Shown here one piece after another: positions 51,334-59,052 of a stretch of 64,000 bases of DNA. Made by a program: the position numbers and the translations under genes. The stretch is from Lachnospiraceae bacterium (GTDB taxonomy: Bacteria; Bacillota; Clostridia; Lachnospirales; Lachnospiraceae). The notes beneath the pieces are model-generated. The model ran no database searches. It was not told the DNA's origin and saw only the letters and a list, made by a program, of their open reading frames with translations. The DNA is taken from positions 1 through 64,000 of the forward strand of contig JAFXTJ010000003.1 of assembly GCA_017535945.1 (NCBI GenBank), written 5' to 3'. Position 1 is the first letter of the stretch; each line of letters begins with the position of its first letter.

Positions 51334-53466
51334 CTACGACTCCTGATATTTCTCCAGGACGAGCCGGACTTCGGTCAGGGATTCCAGAAATACCTCCACG
51401 CACTTGGGATCAAACTGCGCGCCGGCCCCTTCCTCGATGATCTCCAGCGCTTTCTCGAAAGGATAGGCCGGTTTGTAGATCCTGGGTGATGCCAGCGCAT
51501 CAAAGACATCCGCAACCGCCATGATCCGGGCCGAGAGCGGGATCACCTGGCCGTGGAGGCCCTCCGGATACCCCTTGCCGTCCCAGCGCTCATGGTGATA
51601 GGCAGCCATGTTCTTGGCCTCTTTCAGATAGTTCTCCCCGTTGACCGTGCTGATCGCCTTCTCCATGATCTCGCGCCCCGCGGTGGTATGCGTCTTCATG
51701 ATCTCATACTCCTCCGGCGTGAGCTTGCCCGGTTTGTTGAGGATGGTATCGGAGATATGGATCTTGCCGATGTCATGAAGCGGCGCAGAGGTGACGATAT
51801 CCGAGATGAACTTGGGGGTCAGCTTCTCGGCATAATAACCCTTGCGTTTCAGGCCTTCCGCGATGATCTTTACATAAGCCGCCGTCTTCTGGATATGCGC
51901 GCCCGTGTCGGAGTCTCTGTTTTCCACGAGGTCCGCCATCGTGATGATGAGGCCGTTCTGCATCTTTGCGGTGGAATCCGCAAGATACCGGATGCTGCGC
52001 AGCTGCTCCGCCGTACCCGAGGACATCTTGCATACCGCATTGTAAAGCGTCTCCACCTCGTCCCCCGTGCGGATGTCCAGCGACCGGAGCCTGCGCACGT
52101 TATCATCCAGTTCATCCAGGTCCTCGGTCTCCGGATCGAAGCCGTCGATCATGGCGGCGATGCTGCCGATCGGATAGATCAGATACAGACCGGAGACCCA
52201 CAGGCCATAGCCCAGGATCAGGACGAAGAAACCGGAGAAGACGAGAATGGTCTTGAGCGCGAAGTCTCTCGTGTAGTCCGACAGATAGGACATGGACACA
52301 TCCACACCGGCGTAGCACACCGTGCGGCCCATATCATTGATCACGGGATAATAGGTGGTGAGCACCCACCCGGAGACATCATTGGACTCGATGGGCGGGA
52401 TCTGTTTGCCGGCCAGCATATCCGGGACATAAGGGAGGAACGCCTCCTCAAAATCCACGCGGAACCCTGGCGGATTCGCCGGCTCATCCGGTGAGTCGCA
52501 GTCAAAGACATAATAGCAGCCGTCCTCCGTGATCTTGACCACATAGAGGAATTTGACGCCGGGCGCACTCTCGCGGATGCGGTACAGGACACCCCGGGTC
52601 TCTTTATAGCCGGGAGCATCCTCCCCGTCCCGCAGATAAATATCGACTCTGTCCGCATCGACGACGGAAGCGGCAAAACGCGCCGCATTCAGAGCGTTCT
52701 GGGAATACTGGTCCCGGGTGTCCTCGTAATGCCTGTTCACGCTGATGACACCCATGACCAGCGTCAGCGCGAGCGACGCAATGGACAGCATCATCGTCAT
52801 ACGCAGGCTGATGGAACGGCGGCCGCTCCTGCTGTGACCGCGGATCTCGCGCAGCTCGACGTTGGTTAACGGCTTCTGCCGCCAGGCACCATGCCGGATG
52901 ATCTCCTTGACCTCCGCCGGGATGAAATGCACCGATATCAGCGCCGCGGCGGCAGATATCCCTTTGTCAAAGAGATTCAGTGCCAGATTCAGCAGCAGGG
53001 ACGCAAGAAAAAAGAGGATACTGTTCTTGCCGGCGATGATGGAGGCCGTCTCCGCAACATCGTCAAACTGCGGAGCGCCCAGGAGCATCCACTGGAAGAC
53101 CGTGCCGAGGACACCGCTGATCAGTGTCAGGGCCGGGATATAGATCAGGATGTTACGGACTTTTTTATACTGTTCCCGGCGGACAAAATAAGCGGTGCAG
53201 ATGGCGATCAGAACACTGATCAGCGTGTAATAGATGGCATAGGGATTGAACAGGCTGCAAAGCGTGTTGGTGACGACGGCAGTGATGACACCCGGGAAGG
53301 TCCCGCACAGCGCCGCCACAAAGATCGTCCCCGCGGAATCGAGATAGAACGGCAGTCCCAGTTTGTTGATCACAAAAGCAAAGAGTACATTGACCACTAC
53401 TGCCGAAATAACGGACAGCAGCCGGTACATCCTGCTCTGGTCAAATCGTTCAGGTTGAAATTTCAT
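51334..53466 (-). CDS. ECF-S-like/Cache/HD-GYP sensor phosphodiesterase
   Basis: A 710-residue protein. Residues 1-200 form a polytopic domain like ECF transporter S components (LGLPFYLDSAGTIFVAALCG then VVTNTLCSLF), related to the first domain of the sensor at 7509. A helix, an extracytoplasmic Cache-like domain (about 245-395, with VKFLYVVKITEDGCYYVFDCD) and another helix follow, then a linker. An intact HD-GYP domain (about 510-690) shows HDIGKIHISD, THTTAGREIM and HHERWDGKGYP. It should hydrolyse c-di-GMP in response to an outside or membrane ligand. ATG at 53466, GGAGGG nine bases upstream. Confidence 0.9.
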   Translation of the reverse strand: MKFQPERFDQSRMYRLLSVISAVVVNVLFAFVINKLGLPFYLDSAGTIFVAALCGTFPGVITAVVTNTLCSLFNPYAIYYTLISVLIAICTAYFVRREQYKKVRNILIYIPALTLISGVLGTVFQWMLLGAPQFDDVAETASIIAGKNSILFFLASLLLNLALNLFDKGISAAAALISVHFIPAEVKEIIRHGAWRQKPLTNVELREIRGHSRSGRRSISLRMTMMLSIASLALTLVMGVISVNRHYEDTRDQYSQNALNAARFAASVVDADRVDIYLRDGEDAPGYKETRGVLYRIRESAPGVKFLYVVKITEDGCYYVFDCDSPDEPANPPGFRVDFEEAFLPYVPDMLAGKQIPPIESNDVSGWVLTTYYPVINDMGRTVCYAGVDVSMSYLSDYTRDFALKTILVFSGFFVLILGYGLWVSGLYLIYPIGSIAAMIDGFDPETEDLDELDDNVRRLRSLDIRTGDEVETLYNAVCKMSSGTAEQLRSIRYLADSTAKMQNGLIITMADLVENRDSDTGAHIQKTAAYVKIIAEGLKRKGYYAEKLTPKFISDIVTSAPLHDIGKIHISDTILNKPGKLTPEEYEIMKTHTTAGREIMEKAISTVNGENYLKEAKNMAAYHHERWDGKGYPEGLHGQVIPLSARIMAVADVFDALASPRIYKPAYPFEKALEIIEEGAGAQFDPKCVEVFLESLTEVRLVLEKYQES

Positions 53467-53567
53467 GCATCCGCCCTCCGTGCCTGCATAAAAATCCATA
53501 ATCATACTAAGCCAAACGCGGATTTTTGTAAAGGTTTCGCACATCCCGTATCAAATCCGCCGATCCA

Positions 53568-53576
53568 TGGTATAAT
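53568..53576 (+). promoter_or_regulatory. Extended -10 promoter for the HD-GYP/GNAT pair
   Basis: TGGTATAAT, the same extended -10 string as at 38958. The ATG at 53600 is 23 bases further on, behind AGGTGG, so this transcript has a normal short leader. Confidence 0.6.
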
Positions 53577-53599
53577 AGATCATCAGGTGGTATTCAGGC

Positions 53600-54814
53600 A
53601 TGAAAATGATCCGGACAAAACTGAAAAGAGCATACCGGAAGGTCTACCGGCTTCTCATCGGCGACCGGGACCTGTGGCAGCAGATCTTCAATATCGCTGT
53701 CATCATCGCGATCGTTGGAGCGTTTATCTCCACGATCCTGTCTATCGTACTCGGAAACACACCGATGGCGATCGCCGCCTTCATGATCACGACCGTCTTT
53801 GCCTTTTTCTGCCTCATCTTCTCGATCAAAGCCAAAGACGTCATCTACGCCGCCGTACTGTTCTCCGTGGTGGCGAATTTTCTTCTTTTCCCTGTCATGT
53901 TCTTTACCTCCGGCGGGATACACGGCGGGATGCCGCTGTGGCTGCTGATGGGACTTGTGATGTGCTGGGTGGTCATCCGGCATAAGGTCCTGTATATCGT
54001 ATACGGTCTGGGTCTCGCTTTCCAGTGCGCCTGCATCTTCTACAGTGTCAGACACCCGGAATCGGTCACCTATTTCAATACGGATCAGGCCGTCGCCGTG
54101 GACATCATCCAGTCTCTTATCCTCGTGTCCCTGATCTTCGGTATCATCATCAAATTCCAGAACCGCGCCTACGAGAAGAAGAAAAAAGAGCTGGACAATG
54201 CCAATGCCATTTTGGAAAGAGCCAACGAGCGCATCACGCTCCAGTCCATGTATGCGCTTGCCAAGACCATCGATGCCAAGGATCAGTACACGAACGGCCA
54301 CTCCATGCGTGTGGCCAAGTATTCCGCGATGCTGGCCGAGCGGATGGGACTCTCCGCGTCAGAGATCTCCGAGATCACCAACATGGCCCTGCTGCATGAC
54401 ATCGGCAAGATCGGCGTGCCGGATCAGATCATCAACAAACCATCCAAGCTCACACCGGACGAGTACAATATCATCAAAAGTCACCCCGTCATCGGCTACG
54501 AGATCCTCTCCGAGATGCCCGAGATGAAAGACATCGGGATCGGCGCGAAATGGCATCATGAAAGATATGACGGCAAGGGGTATCCGAACGGTCTGAAAGG
54601 CGAGGAGATCCCGCTCGCCGCACGGATCATCGGCGTGGCGGACGCCTATGACGCCATGACCAGCAATCGCAGTTACCGGCAGTATCTGCCGCAGGATGCC
54701 GTGAAGCAGGAACTGGAGAAGGGCCGCGGGAGTCAGTTCGATCCGGAGGTTGCCGGGATCATGCTTGATATCATAAAGGGGGATCCGGGCTATGCCCTTC
54801 GCGAACATCAGTGA
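53600..54814 (+). CDS. Membrane HD-GYP phosphodiesterase
   Basis: A 404-residue protein with about six membrane helices (residues 28-190), a coiled-coil linker (KKKKELDNANAILERANERI) and an intact HD-GYP domain (HDIGKIGVPD, SHPVIGYEIL, HHERYDGKGYP, ADAYDAMTSNRSY). The membrane part has FPVMFFTSGGIHGGMPLWLLMG, which matches the membrane domain of the DegV-containing kinase at 59053 (LPALFFFGGGLEGGGVIWSI). AGGTGG lies nine bases before the ATG. The GNAT gene starts inside its last codons. Confidence 0.93.
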   Translation: MKMIRTKLKRAYRKVYRLLIGDRDLWQQIFNIAVIIAIVGAFISTILSIVLGNTPMAIAAFMITTVFAFFCLIFSIKAKDVIYAAVLFSVVANFLLFPVMFFTSGGIHGGMPLWLLMGLVMCWVVIRHKVLYIVYGLGLAFQCACIFYSVRHPESVTYFNTDQAVAVDIIQSLILVSLIFGIIIKFQNRAYEKKKKELDNANAILERANERITLQSMYALAKTIDAKDQYTNGHSMRVAKYSAMLAERMGLSASEISEITNMALLHDIGKIGVPDQIINKPSKLTPDEYNIIKSHPVIGYEILSEMPEMKDIGIGAKWHHERYDGKGYPNGLKGEEIPLAARIIGVADAYDAMTSNRSYRQYLPQDAVKQELEKGRGSQFDPEVAGIMLDIIKGDPGYALREHQ

Positions 54815-55460
54815 GCCTGTCAGAAAATTCTACGATCACGCGCGGCAGCTGGGATTCCCGGAGGAACTCTTTCTGTCCGCGGATAACCTGGACCGCTACA
54901 TCGGCACCTCGATCGATGCCTATCGTGATTATCCGCTGTTCCTCCATGTCTTCCGGGGAAGATTTGATGAAAAGACCTTTTGCCGGATGATGACCATCGA
55001 TTTCAGAAGCCGGCTGCAGACAACAGCCGGGATCGCCTGCAGCGGTTCATATGAATCCGTCATGCTGCTCGAACCGCCGGGGGCGGAAAAGGTCGGGATG
55101 CGCGACTATGTCCGTGTGGCGGATGCGGGTGCGTACACACTGCTGTTAAAACCCGTCATGTACCGGCTGGAGGATTTTGAACGGTATGCCCGGAACAAAC
55201 GGGCCGGTCTGATGGACGACAAGACCTGGTATATCTATATCTTTGCAACGAAGAAGAAATTCCAGCGGCAGGGATACGGCAGGAAGATCATGGATGTCGC
55301 GCTCTCCTACGCAGACCGAAACGGTTGCCGCATCTGCCTGGAGACGAACCTGATCGATAATATTCCCATGTACGAGCACTTCGGCTTCCGCCGGGCGGAC
55401 AGCACCTACTATCAGGAGACGCTGGCGCACGATGTGATGCTTTTTGAGGGACGGGGCTGA
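54792..55460 (+). CDS. GNAT family N-acetyltransferase
   Basis: A 222-residue protein. The C-terminal half is a GNAT domain with motif A in KKKFQRQGYGRKIMDVALSYA and the NIPMYEHFGFRRAD segment. The first 90 residues are an extra helical part of unknown role. It overlaps the upstream HD-GYP gene by 23 nt, with GGGGGATCC as ribosome site, so the two are coupled. Substrate unknown. Confidence 0.85.
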   Translation: MPFANISEPVRKFYDHARQLGFPEELFLSADNLDRYIGTSIDAYRDYPLFLHVFRGRFDEKTFCRMMTIDFRSRLQTTAGIACSGSYESVMLLEPPGAEKVGMRDYVRVADAGAYTLLLKPVMYRLEDFERYARNKRAGLMDDKTWYIYIFATKKKFQRQGYGRKIMDVALSYADRNGCRICLETNLIDNIPMYEHFGFRRADSTYYQETLAHDVMLFEGRG

Positions 55461-55485
55461 ACGCCCTGACGGATCCTCTCAGCCC
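55454..55485. terminator. Inverted repeat joining two convergent stop codons
   Basis: GGGCTGA (55454-55460) and TCAGCCC (55479-55485) are perfect complements 18 bases apart. The first ends in the TGA stop of the GNAT gene, and the second begins with the stop codon of the receiver gene on the other strand. The short stem and long loop make it a weak terminator at best. Confidence 0.35.
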
Positions 55486-56237
55486 AGCTTTTTCCGCAGA
55501 TACCCCAGCAGATTTTCCCTCGTCGTCGACTTCAGGATATATCCGTCCGGTTTGAGGCTCATGACGCGCTCCACGGCCTCCTTGGTGCCGTTGCCGGTCA
55601 GGAACACCACGGGGATATGGGCTGTCGCCTCTTCCTGTCTGAACATCTGCAGCACCTGTGGTCCGTCCACGACAGGCATCTCATAATCCAGCAGGATCAG
55701 ATCCACACTGTTCCTGGCGAGAAACGTGATCGCATTCATCCCGCTGGTCACGATATCCGCCCGGTAGTGATCCTTGATCCACTCCCGGACCATTCCCGCG
55801 TAGGAAGGATCATCATCCACGATCAGGACCCTCTTTTTATCCCGTGTACTCCCCGTCTCCGCGATCGCCTTCTCCACCGCGGGGCCGAGCATATCCGCCG
55901 GCACCGGCCGGTCATACCAGTCGAACTCATCGATCGCCGGAAGCCGCTGTACCAGTTCCTCGTGATATCTCTTTTCGCCGAGGAGGATCAGATTGCGTCC
56001 GCCCTGCCTGACCATATTGCAGATCTCGCCCAGCGAAGCCTGTGTCGTTACACTTTCCAGGATATCGGCAGGCAGATACAGGATGAAAACCTCTGTGTTG
56101 GATGTCTTGCCGACCAGATCCGCCGCGTCGGAGATGATCTCCGTTTCATATCCCAGATTCGCCAGATTTCTTTCGATCCCTTTGACCACGACACTGTACT
56201 GGTACGCAAAGATCACGATGCGGGTTCCTGCGTTCAT
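55479..56237 (-). CDS. Tandem receiver protein (pseudo-receiver plus receiver)
   Basis: A 252-residue cytosolic protein. The C-terminal domain (about residues 130-252) is a good CheY-type receiver with KKRVLIVDDDPSYAG, phospho-acceptor Asp in LILLDYEMPVVDG, and the Thr and Lys in VVFLTGNG and GYILKS. The N-terminal 125 residues have the same fold pattern (IVIFAYQYSVVVKGIERNL then VFILYLPADIL) but lack the acidic pocket. No output domain is present, so it may pass phosphate on or act by protein contact. GGAGGAG precedes the ATG; a TATAAT lies upstream at 56268-56273 on the minus strand. Confidence 0.88.
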   Translation of the reverse strand: MNAGTRIVIFAYQYSVVVKGIERNLANLGYETEIISDAADLVGKTSNTEVFILYLPADILESVTTQASLGEICNMVRQGGRNLILLGEKRYHEELVQRLPAIDEFDWYDRPVPADMLGPAVEKAIAETGSTRDKKRVLIVDDDPSYAGMVREWIKDHYRADIVTSGMNAITFLARNSVDLILLDYEMPVVDGPQVLQMFRQEEATAHIPVVFLTGNGTKEAVERVMSLKPDGYILKSTTRENLLGYLRKKLG

Positions 56238-56297
56238 ACGGTTGCTCCTCCTTACATTAACGGTTCCATTATATCACAGATCCGAGCCGCTCCCCGA

Positions 56298-57821
56298 TCA
56301 GTCCATCCCTTTTCTGACGGCAGCGCAGGCATTCCTCTGGATATCGGGATCATAGGACAGCAGCGGTTCGATATCTTTGCCCCTGAACCTGCGGTCCGCA
56401 TAATTGCGGGTCAGCCTGATGATCAGCGGGGTCAGTGACAGCACACCGATCAGATTCGGGATCATCATGAGCCCGTTAAAAGTATCCGAAATGTCCCAGG
56501 CCAGATTGGATTCCATCACCGCCCCGAAGACAATGAGGATCAGGAATACCACCCGGTAGACCTTCGCCCAGAATACGCCGAAGAGATACTCGGTGACCTT
56601 GGCGCCGTAATAGGACCATCCCATGACGGTTGTAAACGCGAAAAGCGTAACACAGAGCACCACAAACCATTCTCCGGGACGCCCCAGACAGGCCCGGAAG
56701 GCTTTGGCCACCAGTGTCGCGTCATTGACCCCTTCCACCGCGAGTCCGGTAGTCAGATCGATCGAACCGGAACTCAGGACGACGACCGCGGTCATGGTGC
56801 AGATCACAATGGTGTCGAGGAACACCTCCGCGATCCCCCACAGTCCCTGTTTCACCGGTTCCCTGGCGCAGGTGTTGCTGTGGACCATGACGGAGGAGCC
56901 CAGTCCCGCTTCATTGGAGAAGACACCTCTCTTGCATCCGTTCTTGATCGTATTAAAGGCGACCTGCACCGCGGTGCCTGCCGCGCCGCCCGTGACCGCC
57001 TGCGGCCCGTAGGCAAACTTAAAGATCGCGGAAAAAACAGCGGGGATCGTCGTCAGGTGCATGACGATCACAATGAGGCATCCGATGATGTAGGCAATGC
57101 TCATGAGCGGGATGAGTTTCTCAGAAACCGCCGCGAGGCGCCGGAAACCGCCCATGATGATGACCGCAGCCACCAGCAGGAGCAGCAGGCCGATCGTCAG
57201 ATTCACCCGCGATACCCCCATGAACAGTCCGGCATCCACCCCCGACAGAAAGGTCTCCCCGAAATTGATGGTGATCTTGTTGATCTGTCCCATATTGCCG
57301 ATACCGAAAGACGCGAGCACCGTGAACACGCAGAACAGAACACCCAGGACCTTGCCCGGTATCCTGCAGTGCCGCATCGATCCCAGACCATCCTGCAGAT
57401 AATACATGGGACCGCCGGACCAGGCGCCCTCCGAATTCCGCCTCCGGAAATAGACCCCCAGCACGTTTTCGGAATACTTGACCATCATCCCGAAAAACGC
57501 GGCGATCCACATCCAGAAGACCGCACCCGCGCCTCCCACACAGATGGCCGTGGACACGCCGGCGATGTTGCCGGTGCCGATGGTGGCGCACAGCGCCGTG
57601 CAGAATGCGCGATACTGTGACAGCGCGCCGGCGTCATTGATGATGCGGCCCTTGCCCTCGATGCTCCCAAAGGTTTCTCTCCACCAGTGCCTGCCGTGCA
57701 CGATCTGGAAGAATCCGGTGATCACCGTGCAGACCAGGCCCGTACCCAGAAGCAGAGCCAGTCCGAAGGTCCCCCATGCGAACCCGTTTACCGTATCATT
57801 GATCCGGATGATCGTATTCAT
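56298..57821 (-). CDS. Alanine/glycine:cation symporter (AGCS family)
   Basis: A 507-residue transporter with about ten to eleven helices that brings in alanine or glycine with Na+ or H+. Family signatures include TALCATIGTGNIAGVSTAI, EGAWSGGPMYYLQDGLG, FSNEAGLGSSVMVHSNT and the GWSYYGAKVTEYLFG region near the end. I chose the ATG at 57821, four bases after the stop of the FIST-like gene; the ribosome site GGGATAA is only fair. It is the last gene of the kinase operon. Confidence 0.93.
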   Translation of the reverse strand: MNTIIRINDTVNGFAWGTFGLALLLGTGLVCTVITGFFQIVHGRHWWRETFGSIEGKGRIINDAGALSQYRAFCTALCATIGTGNIAGVSTAICVGGAGAVFWMWIAAFFGMMVKYSENVLGVYFRRRNSEGAWSGGPMYYLQDGLGSMRHCRIPGKVLGVLFCVFTVLASFGIGNMGQINKITINFGETFLSGVDAGLFMGVSRVNLTIGLLLLLVAAVIIMGGFRRLAAVSEKLIPLMSIAYIIGCLIVIVMHLTTIPAVFSAIFKFAYGPQAVTGGAAGTAVQVAFNTIKNGCKRGVFSNEAGLGSSVMVHSNTCAREPVKQGLWGIAEVFLDTIVICTMTAVVVLSSGSIDLTTGLAVEGVNDATLVAKAFRACLGRPGEWFVVLCVTLFAFTTVMGWSYYGAKVTEYLFGVFWAKVYRVVFLILIVFGAVMESNLAWDISDTFNGLMMIPNLIGVLSLTPLIIRLTRNYADRRFRGKDIEPLLSYDPDIQRNACAAVRKGMD

Positions 57822-57825
57822 CGTC

Positions 57826-58791
57826 TTATCCCATGATCTCGCAGTACACCAGCGTCTGGTTGAGCAGCTGATAGGCGATCTCGCCAAAGGTGACCGGTCC
57901 CGTATAAGGCGGGATCTTCTTCCCGTACAGACTTCCGTACAGATAATTCAGGATGCAGTTAAAGGAAAACACCGGATCATGAGCCGCCGCCGCATCGATC
58001 CTTGCCGTAAACTCCGCGGCGTAATCGCCGACGGCTGTCGCAAACCGGTAATCGACATTCCGGAAGACCGGCGCGTAAAAACTGACAGTTCCGTTTTCCA
58101 CACCTTTGACGGAGGTATTGATATACGAACCGTTATAGTCCGCCACCAGCGGCATTTTGGTGTTGATCCCCTTCTTTTCGATATATTCCGCGAAATTGAC
58201 TTCCTGGCCGTTCACGCTGCATTTCGTGACAGCCAGCTCGTTGTCATAAAACCTGATCACCGGATCCGTCTTGTCGTCCGTGAAGATGTTGATCATGTTG
58301 ATCATGGCGGACTTCCCTTCGGGCAGCCTCAGATACATCGCCACCGCCCTGTCGGTATAGGATTCCCCGCTGGTCCCGTCGTAGACCCTGGCTTCGCCGC
58401 CCTTGTCCAGATCCAGACCGGAGATCCAGCCGAGCGTAGGGTGCAGGAGCAGTTCCTCCACATCGGGCGCCTCCTTGGCGTACTTGGCCGCGACCGCGGA
58501 CCCGTAAGGCATGATGAGGAGCGTCATACCGTTGTCAAAGCATTCCTCAACCACCTGGAAAATATTGTATTTGCCGTAGCAGGACACGCGAAAATCCTCC
58601 GCAAATCCGATCTCATCCACATACAGCAGATCCTTCGTAAAAACACCGCCGTCACTGCCGATAAAATACGGGGTCGTTCCGCCGATCCAGTTTCCCTTCG
58701 GCAGCTGCGCAAGCAGCTGATCGTCCGCAGCGATATGCAGGATCTTTCCCTCGTTGATCAGTTTCACGGTCTCTTCCAATGTGATCAGCAT
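57826..58791 (-). CDS. Conserved FIST-like protein of unknown function
   Basis: A 321-residue cytosolic protein. Features are KGNWIGGTTPYFIGSDGG near residue 32, DNGMTLLIMPYGS, HPTLGWISGLDL, DPVFSFNCILNYLYG and GPVTFGEIAYQLLNQTLVY. The GGTTPYF start and the SFNCIL end recall the FIST sensory fold, in which the conserved Cys lies in such a strand. From memory the closest family is annotated as DUF6976, but I cannot check this. GGAGGG precedes the ATG. Its place between two kinases and a symporter suggests a sensing role. Confidence 0.65.
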   Translation of the reverse strand: MLITLEETVKLINEGKILHIAADDQLLAQLPKGNWIGGTTPYFIGSDGGVFTKDLLYVDEIGFAEDFRVSCYGKYNIFQVVEECFDNGMTLLIMPYGSAVAAKYAKEAPDVEELLLHPTLGWISGLDLDKGGEARVYDGTSGESYTDRAVAMYLRLPEGKSAMINMINIFTDDKTDPVIRFYDNELAVTKCSVNGQEVNFAEYIEKKGINTKMPLVADYNGSYINTSVKGVENGTVSFYAPVFRNVDYRFATAVGDYAAEFTARIDAAAAHDPVFSFNCILNYLYGSLYGKKIPPYTGPVTFGEIAYQLLNQTLVYCEIMG

Positions 58792-58819
58792 ATCCGTCCC
58801 TCCTTACAGTCAGTGTTCA

Positions 58820-59038
58820 TCAAAGTGCAGCGATATTGGCGAGATCCACTTTCGCCACGATCGGGTATTTCGCAAGAAACAGTTCGATCTCATTCATGCA
58901 GGAATCCATCCCGCCCGGATCCGCCTGCAGTTTCTTCTGCATTTTGGTTATCAGGATATTGAATGCAAGATTCCCGGAGGTATACCGCAGCTCCCCCCGC
59001 AGGACCTTCTCCAGTTTTTCCTGTGCCTGTGTGTCCAT
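58820..59038 (-). CDS. Small helical protein, 72 residues
   Basis: A small soluble protein (MDTQAQEKLEKVLRGELRY and onward) predicted as three or four helices, no cysteine pairs or membrane span. GGGGGAGGTGATCGG before the ATG is a good ribosome site, and it fits tightly between the kinase (stop at 59053) and the FIST-like gene. It could be a partner or adaptor of either; function unknown. Confidence 0.7.
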   Translation of the reverse strand: MDTQAQEKLEKVLRGELRYTSGNLAFNILITKMQKKLQADPGGMDSCMNEIELFLAKYPIVAKVDLANIAAL

Positions 59039-59052
59039 CCGATCACCTCCCC

